Assembly (NCBI GenBank): GCA_963556495.2
Contig: OY747701.1
Coordinates: forward strand, 42,704,001 to 42,768,000
Reading direction: 5' to 3'
Origin: Valencia hispanica
Taxonomy: Eukaryota > Chordata > Actinopteri > Cyprinodontiformes > Valenciidae
Length of the DNA: 64,000 nt
The translations under genes and the position numbers were made by a program. The notes under the pieces were generated by a model. The model was not told the origin of the DNA. It did no database searches and saw only the letters and a program-made list of their open reading frames with translations. Shown in pieces: positions 1 to 12,435 of the stretch (positions are counted from its first letter, which is position 1; each line of letters begins with the position of its first letter).

Positions 1-633
1 TGAGATGATCAGCTGACCGCTAAAACCTGAGCCCGGCCCAAGCCCGTGGACAATGATAGAAATTAAGCCCGAACCCGGCCCGACCAGTCGGGTCCTGATG
101 AGTTCAGGCAAAGATCTTTAGCTCTGTTTCAAAGTTACTTATCCCACCCTGCTTACCACACACTAAGCGCTTTGCCCTCTTCAGACATTACTCCCATAAT
201 GATGAACCGATGAACCTGAAAGTATCTTTCCTACATCTTGCATGTTTTGATTTCATTCTTGAGAGACTAAAGAAGTTGTTTACCAACTCTTTTTTTCTTA
301 ATTGGATTACTGTTCATCCAACCACACCTACATTCCATCAGCCAATCAGTCCAGAGTCATCTACTTTGTTCACACAGAAAGTTTTCCTTGTTATTCAGAC
401 ATTAAACATACCGTCACATTGATTTGAAGACATTTCTAACGGCCATAATCGAAAGAAGAGATAAGAGAGTACATTCCAGCTTGTATTGTTTGTGCCAGAC
501 GTCTGTAACTAGCTATCTTTACATCCCAAAACGTCCTAAAAATCTGAATACACTAGATTTGTTTGCATGTCCTCTTAGAGAAAACCTACATACAATACTT
601 ACTATTGTTGATACATTCTTCACTTGATTCTAT
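1..633. other. Non-coding, no gene recognised
   Basis: No coding region or recognisable repeat was found. A GC-rich patch with repeated CCCGRCCC-like words lies at about 30-100 and resembles the ends of some teleost DNA transposons, but no partner end was seen. Short ORFs here have no recognisable domain. Confidence 0.4.
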
Positions 634-751
<118 letters not shown>

Positions 752-799
752 AAACTTTCTACTGGTGAATCTTCATTTTTATGGTTCCCCTGAAGAAAT

Positions 800-1390
800 G
801 TTATCGGAAAGAAGACGTTGGTTCATATCTAAAGCCTGGAATGCTTTTTGTGCAGCAAATAGAGTGAAATTAGTTATTTCCCACATATTCTATCCTTAAA
901 GCAATGGTCAAACTAAAGACATGAATAGAGAATTCAACTTTAGCAACAATAACTTGTCACTCATCTTAGCCACTCAAATGGAGGACTCACTTTGCCGATT
1001 TTCACAAAAAAACCCTGCTGCAACTGGCATCTCTCCTTTGGAATTTTTTCCTCAAATACCATTCTCCTTTGCTTTAATCTGAAAATCCATTCCATACCAC
1101 ATCTATTGATGTATAAAAAATGGGTTTAGACCCTGGCTGCATTTTAGTATTCAGCTGAACAGGTTCTGACTCCTCATTACTCACCCGGATAAAACAAATG
1201 GCAGTATCAGATGAGGATTTTCCCCATAAATATTGTAATGCTATCATATTACAAGAAACATTCCCAAAGCCATGTTGGTCTTTTCTAGATTAAATCCATC
1301 ATAAATCCCAGTGCCATGTGTTTTACACTTTCATTCTGAGTTCATCACAATTTCATTCCAATCAAGAATCAAATTTCAAGTATTCCAGAT
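800..1390 (+). pseudogene. Decayed Ty3/gypsy integrase and chromodomain-type tail
   Basis: Translation in shifting frames recovers the order typical of a Ty3/gypsy integrase. An SDRG-like segment followed by a WxxFC motif lies at about 803-850. A degenerate 'HPQSNGQTER'-like block, with a stop in place of one residue, lies at about 880-930. An 'ATGISPLE' block lies at about 1020-1045. A 'PHYSPG' block at about 1175 and an 'INPSA...HHNFI' block at about 1290-1350 match the region downstream of the catalytic core in fish chromovirus-type elements. There are several stops and frame changes and no LTR was seen nearby, so this is an old dead fragment. Assignment rests on motif order read by eye. 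Confidence 0.7.
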
Positions 1391-2631
1391 CAAGCCAGTA
1401 ATGTCTTACTTCCAACAAAGATATTGTCCAAGTATTGAGATACCTACAACTGCAAAACCTCCCAGATAAACTCCCCTTTCTATGCGAGTATTGAGCACAC
1501 ATCTTTCACACAGGTTAATCTCACTTGCCAGTCCTCCTTTCTAAACACAATCAATTCATCTCAATCCTGCCACATCTCTCAGACCTGCCACATCTGAATC
1601 TGCATTTCAACTCAACACAAGTAATTACGATCTCATACTTACCCAAATATCCTCTTAACTAAGCCAACATACCTATCCTCTCCAGATTGTTGCAGTTTTT
1701 CAGACTGCTTCACTGGCACCCAACAAGCAGGTTTGCATTTATGTGTTACAAAACAAATTTATGGTAAACTTTTCCAGATGTTTCGTGACTCTTTTTCCTG
1801 ATTCAAAACAACCTACTTAAAATTGGCATGTACACTATCTAAAATGCTAAGAAGGTGATGTTTCTTTTCGTCAAAAATTACTGGTTTTCAATGCTGTAGA
1901 ACTTCAAAGAGCAACTAGTTTGGTTTTTATTTCTCTTGCAGTTTTTAAATGAATGAAAAGGTACTAGAAAGATTAGTTGAAGATGAAATTGATGAAGAAC
2001 TTTCAAAAAAATATCATGAATGTTATATAATATACATTATAATATTGGTACTTCAGAGATAAGTTAACTTTTTTTGGCAAAATTGGTTAAAATATACCGG
2101 AATTAAAGCTATTCAGGCAAGTTGCACTTATTTTGTAAGGGTCATGGTGACACTTTCATTTCCAACTGGATTCTCATTTACCTGACAGAAAGCCACATTG
2201 ACAGGTTTGAAAATTGCCTTTTTGAATTTAGATATGTAAATGGTTGTCAGTGTGACATGGCCATTCAGTCAAGCTAAAATGCTCTCGATTGAATTTTGAA
2301 TTCATTGCAAGAGGTCATAGCTTTCCTCTAAATAAAATAGTTTGACAATAAAAAACATTCATAACACGGTGTAAAAGTGTTTGTAGGTCCTGTAGCTCAA
2401 TAGGCCCATTGAATCAAAATACTTCAGATCATTTTAATCGCAACACCTAAAACTAAAAAAGTAACTGGACTTGTACATCCATGAAGATCAACATTGCAGT
2501 GTACATCCTATACACCTTAGCATGCAACTGCTAATACAAAAGGTTATAGGTTTTAGGTTCATATAAAATGGCTTTCTGAATTACTCTAAATTATTTGACA
2601 ACAAAATCGGATCTATTCCCTGTTGAATAGG
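1391..2631. other. AT-rich non-coding stretch
   Basis: No ORF, repeat family or RNA gene could be recognised. The sequence is AT-rich with scattered short A/T runs. Confidence 0.4.
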
Positions 2632-2700
2632 CAAGGCAATTTTATTGGTATAGCACACTTTCAACAACAAGGTAATTCAAGGTGCTTACCTTGAATTACG
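2632..2700 (-). mobile_element. L2-type LINE 3' tail fragment
   Basis: The words GGCAAGGCAATTTTATT and CAAGGTAATTCAAGGTGCTT match, in the same orientation, the 3' tail of the longer minus-strand L2 copy at 40926-41658 and, inverted, the plus-strand copy at 11338-12025. It is a short 5'-truncated LINE insertion ending next to the TTAA element. Confidence 0.75.
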
Positions 2701-2759
2701 TAAATGGGCTATTTTCCTTGGAATAGTTCACACTTCTATCCCCTGTCAATGACATCCAG

Positions 2760-3383
2760 TTAAAGGTTGAATATGGAAAATTTTAATTAAAAGCTATTAA
2801 AAAAAAAAAAATACCTCCACGGGTGTTTCAAATGGTACAAAATGAAATAATTTGAATTAAAATATAATAAAATAGAATTAAAATATAAATTTTAACGGGC
2901 ACGACAATGACGTAATGTTTACACCTACCGCCAGTAGCGGCCGCGGGGTGCCAGATACGGTCTCTATGATCCAACTATGTGGTCAGTACAACTCGGCTGG
3001 TATTGGGAAAAATGGCTGAGTCTGCAAGTCAAGCAGCAGCTTCAGAGCCCTGGAGGAGATATCGTTATCTGTCTCAGGAGAGGAGTGACTGGAGAACAAC
3101 AGAAACTAGAGTAGTTTTAGGGGAAGCCTACACTGGATGGACCCACATAAAACATGTCCACGGTGTCAACACGCGGAAACGACGACTTTCCTCCTGGATC
3201 GGTAAGCTAACTCACTTGCTAACTTTAGCTGTCAGTTAAACTGCTCTAAAATACATTCCTCACTGGACACAGTTCAGGCTGGTCACTGGGCGTATCAGCT
3301 GGAATTATTTTTCTATTGTTGTAGCTACAACTTAGACCCACTAGATGTCACTATAGTGTTCATGTTCCATATCCAACCTTTAA
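2760..3383 (+). mobile_element. TTAA-flanked DNA transposon (piggyBac/Kolobok-like, non-autonomous)
   Basis: The element body is 2764-3379. It begins AGGTTGAATATGGA and ends TCCATATCCAACCT, an imperfect terminal inverted repeat, and both ends abut TTAA (2760-2763 and 3380-3383). TTAA duplication is typical of the piggyBac and Kolobok superfamilies. The interior goes from an AT-rich left part to a GC-rich block (2930-2960, including GCGGCCGC) and then an exon-like ORF with a good splice donor. The length of about 616 bp and the single exon suggest an internally deleted derivative of a longer autonomous element. The superfamily is inferred only from the duplication and ends. Confidence 0.75.
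3012..3201 (+). CDS. Exon-like ORF inside TTAA element, ends at splice donor
   Basis: An ATG at 3012 in good context (AAAAATGGCT) opens 63 codons that run into a consensus splice donor, G|GTAAGC, at 3202. The peptide starts MAESASQAAASEPWRRYRYL and contains a basic, Trp-rich stretch with a 'TRVVLGEAYTGWTHIK' block. No catalytic motif is present and I do not recognise a named domain. It looks like the first coding exon of a transposon gene (or a captured host exon) left after internal deletion, because no downstream exon lies before the right end of the element at 3379. The in-frame GTG at 2979 is upstream, but the ATG is the more likely start. Confidence 0.4.
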
Positions 3384-5734
<2,351 letters not shown>

Positions 5735-7616
5735 GATTGATCAGAAATTGCTTTATTTATTGTTTATTTGAAAACTATTTACAGAACAGCCTCAGAATTG
5801 AGATTCAATGTTTTTGATCACAATAGTAGACGAATTATTCATAGAACAAGTTTTTTTTATAAACTCAGAACATGAATATTTTTAAGTAACCTAGTGAATG
5901 AATACAACGCATGAAGTAGGAAATTATGAACTACAAAATATGCATGAACAAGAGTTGTCATACTCAAAACAACTTTCTATTTATTTACTTATTTTTATGA
6001 TCAAACAGTTTTTTCCCCCCAATTATTTATTGATCTTTACTATATTACGTATTTGGCTTTTTTTTCCACACAAAGTCATACAGTAGGTTATATAGAGCTT
6101 AATTTGCAATATTTATAATATATTTATTTTTATGAACAGCCATATACAATGAAAATATAACTAGGCTACTTTGTGTGTTCAGCTATATGTGAGTAAGTGG
6201 TCTTAAAACTGTCTATATTTTAATGATATGTGAAGTTGGTGATTCATGTAAACATCATCCAGTGTTGGCAAACAGGGAAATAATATGGCAGCCTTGTTCA
6301 CTGAATTCTTCTGAAAAGCACCGCGTTCAGTATGAGCAACGTTTTCCAACCAACTTTACATCACCAGCCAAAGTAAAAAAAAAAAAAACCCGACCGGAGT
6401 GGAGGCAGTGACCGATGCTGGACGAGCTGTTTTCAGCTCTGTCTTGTCAAATGCACCGCGTACGTTACAAAACAAGTTCACCAAGTAACTTTAAAAATCA
6501 TACAAACCGAAATAGAGGTGAACTGAATAAAACCTGAGGAGGACTGAAGGGAGCAACATGAGCTAGAGTCACTCAGCTCGCCTCTGTCTCTCTCACCTCA
6601 GTCACTGTCTGTGTGTGTTTGACTGTTTGACTTTGAGAGAGGGGGGCAGGCATTGTGTGTGACTGGCCAATCACAGAGCGTGAGGACAGTCAGTTATCAA
6701 ATGAGGATTTTTCCTCAGCACGAGCACAGATATTGACCATATTGACCTGTTTTACTCGTATCATGCTCGTACTCGTCAAAAATGCTTTATCTGTTACGAG
6801 TATCCAACCTCAACCTAGTTAGCACCATGTATTTTAAAGGTGAATTTGATGAAGCTAGAACATTACCCCCCCCACCCCCCCCCCAAAAAAAAAACCTCTT
6901 CCGATCTCCACGATTCACACAAGTCACCCAAACTGACATGAGAAAAGCGGGAGGCACCGAAAAGCGCCGTGTTTGCTTCCCTGACAATCTGTCCGGGGTG
7001 AAGCCACCATCAACACTATCAGTGTGTTTATAGCTGCAGACAGCGGTGCAAAACCAGGGGAACGGATAGCTATGTGACAGTAAGCGCTCACTCATCACAG
7101 CAGACTGAGAAATGAGAAGTATGTGCTGCAGACTCAGAGTCACACAGTCTCTCACCTGGCGCAGGTGCTGAGACAAGCCGTGGGGGGAACATTAATTATG
7201 TTAAAAATGAGATGTTGTGTTTTATGCACTTTAAGTTGATTTGATAGGCTATATTTGAATTGAACAATAAAACGAAAGACAGTTGTTTGTCTTTTTTTTG
7301 TTTTTTTGCTGATCCGAAAAATCCGTGATCCATGTCTCTGATCCACAAACTGATCCGAACCTTGAATTTTTAATTTTTTATCCTTGCACCCCTACTACGT
7401 AGCCTAGCCTAAACTAATAGCTAAACATTAGCCTAAATGCTAAAATCGGTGCTTTGCTTTAGGCTACTCTGCCGTAGTTCAGTGTCAGTAGCTTCAGTTT
7501 CTGCATCCTGCTCACCTCTTTTAAAATATTGGACAAAAAATCCCTTCTGTCTCTATTGTCCTCTTCCCTTCTTTTTCCTTTCTTTTTTGAGCACCGGATT
7601 TTTGGCTGCTGAGGAG
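5735..7616. other. Repeat-derived non-coding region
   Basis: No gene is recognised. A poly-C then poly-A run lies at about 6866-6894. The segment 7305-7392 carries repeated 'GATCCG/GATCCA' words and ends in TTGCACCCCTAC, which resembles the right end of a hAT-type MITE, but its left end was not found. AT-rich flanks otherwise. Confidence 0.35.
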
Positions 7617-8453
7617 TATGGGGTCAGATCAGTCTCATTAAGAATAAACTCATGCAGGGTCAATCAAATTTACGATTCTGATTGACAGATTCGTCACTAG
7701 CCTATTTCTTCGTTTTCAGCCAATCGTATGGCTACTTACAAGAGAGTTCTGACACCCCCATAGACTTCTATGGAAAGAATGGAATGGGGAAGTCACGTGG
7801 GTCTGCAGCTGCAGATACTTCCAAACAGCGCAGCGTCATTGACCGCAGTTCATCCTCGGCGTTTTGGAACTATTGTTCAGGTAAGTTAATGGAATCAAAA
7901 CATTTTTTAGCATTGAAAAGCGTTAGCTGACTGCTCTGTACCAAAAATAAGTCAAAGGTCATATTTAATGTAGCCAGTTTTGGTTAATTAACTGTGTTGA
8001 TGAGCTAGTTGTAGTTTACCTGCAGCTAGCTAATTGTGAGTAGCAGAGGTCTGGAAAAGCTGATGGGGAGGCTGTCAAAATAAAATCAAAATGATCAGAA
8101 ATGACTTCATTTCATACCAAAGCTAATGCAAGCATTGCAATCTTTTTTTAAATTATTATTCCCTGAACATGCCAAGACTATGTATAATTAAAATAACATA
8201 TGTAGAATCGTTTAAATTAAAGTACAAGGGACAAAAAAATCCCACCAAAACATACTATATATATTCATATATATATAAGCTGATGTGGGTGGGGGGTTGT
8301 TTGCAAAAAAGAGACCAAGTTCCTCCATGGCAACGATCAAGGTGTTTGGTGTTGGCTTGCTTGTTGTGCTATCAGATGCTGTTTTGCATTGCTGTTTTTT
8401 GTTTGTCTTGCACTTCGAAGATGCCCAGTATTGGATAGCACTTTTTTTCTTTC

Positions 8454-8740
8454 TTATGGAAAATCTGTTTGGCTGCCATTTGTAGTCTCAGCCTGATGAA
8501 TCTGCTGGTTTTTGGGGTTTTGTTGCACATCATGACATACAGGGAGCACGCTTTCTAACAGACTTGCTTTTCTCTCTAAAGTGGCCATGGTATTTGGGAG
8601 CTCCATGAGAGATGCATCAGACCTTGTTCGGAAAAGCTCCTCAACTTTTTGGACCAGACCGAAGGCGTCATGTGATGGTCGACACAGCACTCCTGATTTG
8701 AATTCCTTCAGTGTCAATAGGGTACGATGCTCTCCTTCCA
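8454..8740 (-). pseudogene. Transposase-like C-terminal fragment
   Basis: On the minus strand a frame of about 95 codons carries an 'LKEFKSGVLCRPSHDAF' block followed by 'LVQKVEELFR', then a Ser/Leu-rich tail ending near 8454. The order (a Lys/Gly segment, a 'RPS' turn, then an amphipathic helix with E and FR) resembles the C-terminal part of THAP/P-element-like transposases. This is a family resemblance recalled, not searched. It sits inside the TATGGGG-ended element, which supports a transposase origin. No DDE residues can be placed, so it is at best one late exon of a broken gene. Confidence 0.4.
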
Positions 8741-8820
8741 GACTGTCATCATTTTTGCTTTAATGAACTAGAGCATCCATCACAGATGTTGGAATATTTG
8801 ATGATTTTGTTTGTTTCCTG

Positions 8821-9030
8821 TTAGATGGTACAGAATATGTCCATGGTTAAGCATGTCTTTTGGATTGATAAAATTGTAGATGTTGCCATCACAATTCCTT
8901 TTTGCACTGGTTCCCAGCTACCTGTTTGACCAATCTTAAGTCCACAGAAGAGTGTTATCATGTCTTGGAGGAATGTGATGGCTTTGTTGTACTCCTCCAT
9001 CTTATGCCTAAGTGCCATCACAGGGTGGCG
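8821..9030 (-). pseudogene. Short transposon ORF segment of unknown function
   Basis: A minus-strand ORF of about 66-70 codons contains 'LRHKMEEYNKAITFLQDMI', a likely amphipathic helix, and a Gly/Trp-containing tail. It lies upstream, in transcription order, of the transposase-like fragment at 8454-8740. It is probably another exon of the same element-encoded gene. I do not recognise its domain. Confidence 0.3.
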
Positions 9031-9158
9031 TGTAGAGCCCTGGTTGAAAATATATGACAGTGCAGATTAAACTTATTGTGTTATTATGACCTCTGGCGAT
9101 GGTGAGGTTTTTCCTGCTGACTTGAGCCAACCATTTCCTCTTCTTTCTGTGTCTTTAG

Positions 9159-9226
9159 GGAAGCCGTACGATCTGATCGCTTTCTTGGACCGATTGCTGC
9201 ATCCAAATGCAGCACAGCCAGTCATG
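9159..9226 (+). other. Candidate internal exon with strong splice sites
   Basis: The stretch is preceded by a pyrimidine-rich tract and AG (9157-9158) and followed by GTAAAG (9227). A good donor, CAG|GTAAGT, occurs upstream at 7881, and another strong acceptor, TTTTCAG, at 9433-9439. Together these could form a three-exon plus-strand transcript antisense to the transposase-like fragments. The predicted peptide is short and not recognised. Confidence 0.3.
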
Positions 9227-10571
9227 GTAAAGCAATAAACATATAAAGGTATTATTTAAATATACATTTTATACATATGAAATGTTGTACAAAACCAAAT
9301 ATAATTATATGTATAATTACACTTTAAACTTTTCTCTTGTTCCACCCTAAACATCTTGATTTGTAATTTGAATTTTTCACCCACTAAGTCCTTCAAAGCA
9401 AAACATTTTACTAATGAACTGTTTCTCTATTGTTTTCAGGAAGGTCACCAGTGATGCTGTTAATGTTACCAAGGACGAACCTTCATTAGGACTTCAGCAC
9501 ATTTCCACATTGCCCAAATTTGATCCATGCAGTGTATTTGTATAGATGTAATGACAGTGAGAATGATAGTAAAAATACTTCATTAAAGCTTGTTTTACAT
9601 TTTGCATAATATTTAATACAAAGTTTGCATATTGTTTTTTCCTCAATTAACACACTTATTTCTTTACATATACTGGTTTTAATATTATCAATGAATTACT
9701 ATTTTACTGTAGTCAGGCTAGAACCACAATCTAACTAGGTTATAGATGCATGAGTTTATAAGAAAGGAAATAATTATAGAATGATGTCTTCTACCGAAAA
9801 AATTCCTCCCAGGTCATCAGTCATCACATAGAAAGCCGCATATTTTCCTCCAAGTTATTTAAAACTGGTTCAAAACATGTAACTTAGATCAGCTTTACAT
9901 TCAAATAATTTTCTATCCAACAGCAGGCAGAGAACAGACTGAATGTCATCTGCTAGACATATAGGGTGTTTTAGAAGTAAATCCTGGGAACAGTAATATC
10001 CCATGCTTTGTTGAAAGATGGAGATCTAAAGGTAAGCTGGAGCAGATGTCTTAACCACTGGCATGTTTTAAGTGTATAGGAGGACAAGGTATGGCATTAC
10101 CATGCTAGCATTCAGAAAACAGGCTATAAATTGGGTATTATTACTCCAATTTAGGGTTTCTTGTGGCACATAAAGTTATTAAACATGCTTATATTGAGCA
10201 GTGTAGTGCATTAATTTATCAATAAATATGATCGGTGATCTACATGTATTCTACAATGTGTTAGTGCTCTTGTCTCCCTCTAAAATGTAGAACAGTGACG
10301 AATCTCTTTTCCTCTAGAAATGCTTTGATAAAATAAAAATGCATAGGCTATTCAGTAAATGTAATCAGTACACATTATTAGTCATTAATGATCAGAAATC
10401 GCCAGGAGAAATGAGAAATATTCGATTTTGTATTCTGTCCCGCCAGAAGCTGCTCAGACTGACTGACAGCGCTGGGATGTTTGAAACTATTGAGAACTCC
10501 ATGAACCACGTGACCATGTGTCGGCTAGTTCAAAGTCTGTCGTAACTCTATCTCTATGAGGCTGCACTGTT

Positions 10572-10743
10572 AGAGCTGTTATGTGCGCATGCGCAGTGAA
10601 GTTTAACCGCGACACATGGCGACAAGTAGCGACCGTTATATACAGTCTATGGTAGCTACATGCAACAGTCTCAATCGGTAAGTACCACATTTCGCCATGT
10701 GTCGCGGTTGAACTTCACGGCGCATGCGCACATAACAGCTCTG
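10572..10743. mobile_element. Palindromic MITE nested in the TATGGGG element
   Basis: Arms 10572-10623 and 10692-10743 are reverse complements over about 52 bp, with few mismatches, around a 68-nt spacer. The arms contain GTGCGCATGCGC and CGCGACACATGGCGA. The spacer contains TATATACAGTCTATGG, a word often found in teleost MITEs. The unit could fold into one long hairpin. Confidence 0.75.
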
Positions 10744-11024
10744 CTAGTGAGGAGAAAATGTAAGCAGCCATACGATTGGCTGAAAATGAAGACATTGGTT
10801 AGCTGACGACTCTGTCAATCAGAATCGTAAATTTGATTGACAGATTCATCAGCCAATGGTGTCGTTTGTTGACCTGCAACGTTACAACAGTCTCAAAATT
10901 CACCACACAAAATTCTCTCACAAATACAGAGAGATTTGCAAATGAAAAGTGGTTCGTAAATGCACATTTAGCGATTTGTATGATCTGTGAGTTTATATTT
11001 GAAGCTTCCCTCAAAGTCATATTT

Positions 11025-11112
11025 GTGAAACAGATCGTGTGCATTTGTGAATAGGATCGTGTGCATTTGTGAATAGGATCGTGTGCATTTGTGAAACAGA
11101 TCGTGTGGATTT
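11025..11112. repeat. 22-bp tandem repeat, four copies
   Basis: Four consecutive 22-bp units follow the pattern GTGAAnAGGATCGTGTGCATTT, with CAGATCG or AGGATCG variants. Two degenerate relatives follow at about 11154-11200. They lie in the subterminal region of the TATGGGG element, where arrays of transposase-binding sites are often found. That role is inference. Confidence 0.9.
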
Positions 11113-11337
11113 GTGAAGTTATATTACAAGTGTTTCTTCAAAATTATATTTGTGAACCAGAGCGTGTGCATTTGTGAATGAGCATGTGAATTTGTGAAAA
11201 ACCCTGCATGAGTTTATTCTTAATGAGACTGATCTGACCCCATATTGCATTCCTTTTGGCCCAAAGTTTTAATGTTAATATTTTAGAACAACTATTTTCA
11301 CAGATGGTTAATATAGGCTACAGGTCTGAGAAGTCTC

Positions 11338-12025
11338 TCATGGGAGCACATTTCTAGGATTAAAGGACTGATGTCACAACAGGACCTCGAAAAACTCATC
11401 CATGCGTTTATCTTTTGTCGGATTGATTACTGCAACAGCGTCTTCACAGATCTGCCTAAAAAGTCAATTAGACAGCTGCAGCTGATCCAGAACGCTGCTG
11501 CTTGTGTCCTTCAACCCAGTTCTAAAGTCCTTACACTGGCTCCCTGTAGCTCAGAGAATAGACTTCAAAATAATTTTACTAGTTTATAAATCATTGAATG
11601 GCTTAGCACCACAGTATGTTGAAGATCTACTGTTAGTATACCAACCCCCAATACCAATCAGGTCATCTAATTCCAGTCTACTCAACATACCTAGAATTAG
11701 AACCAAATTTGGAGAAGCAGCTTTCAATTTGTATTCTCCTCTAATTTGGAACAAACTTCCAGACAACTGCAAAGCTGCTCAAACACTGAGTTCTTTTAAA
11801 TCACAACTAAAAACGTATCTGTTTAGAGCTGCCTTTGAGTAATGCTTTGATGTATCATGTTTTGTGTATGCTTATTGCTTTATTGTCGTTTTTACTTTAT
11901 ATGCTTTGTCTGTGTTTTACTCCTATTTTTATTTTACTCCTTAATCAATCATGTAAAGCAACTTGAATTACCTTGTTGTTGTTGAAAGTGGCCTCTACAA
12001 ATAAAATTGCCTTGCCATTTATTGG
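11338..12025 (+). mobile_element. L2-type LINE, 5'-truncated, with ORF2 C-terminus and 3' tail
   Basis: The segment encodes the very end of an L2-type ORF2. Blocks 'LIHAFIFCRIDYCNSVF', 'LKSLHWLPVAQRIDFK' and 'LIWNKLPDNCKAA...FKSQLKTYLFRAAFE' end at a TAA at 11840. The region downstream of the RT is present, and the endonuclease and most of the RT are absent. Compared with the copy at 40926-41658, about 12 bp is missing and the frame shifts near 11505, so it is dead. The 3' UTR ends in CTTGAATTACCTTGTTGTTG and AAATTGCCTTGCC-type words shared with the other L2 tails in the window. Confidence 0.85.
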
Positions 12026-12335
12026 TTAGATAGTAATTTACTTGAGTAGGAGGATTCAGCAAACTGATCAAGTCTGATCTATCAAAAGATAAAGGTATTC
12101 AATAAAGATGTTTAATAGGATTTGCCTCGATTCAGCAAAGCTGCCCTCTGTCATTCAGAGACAGTTATTGTTAAAGCTGATAAACTTCGAGCTTGTTGAA
12201 ACTTAGGTTTCCAGATACTGTACATTTTGTTTCTAATTTGTTTTCCCTTTTTTTGTTAGGATTATGGTCTGTTCAGCATTCCCCAGCGGGAAGATACAGC
12301 AGTATGTTTGGACTTGGAGTGGATGAAATTTATAC
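12026..12335. other. Non-coding spacer
   Basis: No feature is recognised. It is the pre-insertion flank of the L1 3' UTR element that begins at 12350. Confidence 0.4.
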
Positions 12336-12344
12336 TTCAGTTAA

Positions 12345-12435
<91 letters not shown>

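Larger units (their letters stand above)
7617..11244 (-). mobile_element. DNA transposon with TATGGGG termini and two-part inverted repeats
   Basis: The left end 7617-7660 (starting TATGGGGTCAGATCAGTC) is repeated as an almost exact reverse complement at 11201-11244. A second block at 7661-7740 is the reverse complement of about 10768-10843. The right arm is longer because about 350 bp, including a 22-bp tandem repeat, lies between its two blocks. Minus-strand ORF pieces at 8454-9030 look transposase-like. The TATGGG start matches the TAYGGG end I associate with IS3EU elements, but no clean target duplication is visible, so the superfamily is tentative. It is about 3.6 kb and contains a nested palindromic MITE. 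Confidence 0.75.

Noticed and set aside
2380..2440. Possible tRNA start (TAGGTCCTGTAGCTCAATAG)
   Set aside because: No matching T-arm or acceptor stem downstream.
11025..11112. Possible CRISPR-like array
   Set aside because: Units are directly adjacent without spacers, and the genome is clearly a vertebrate.
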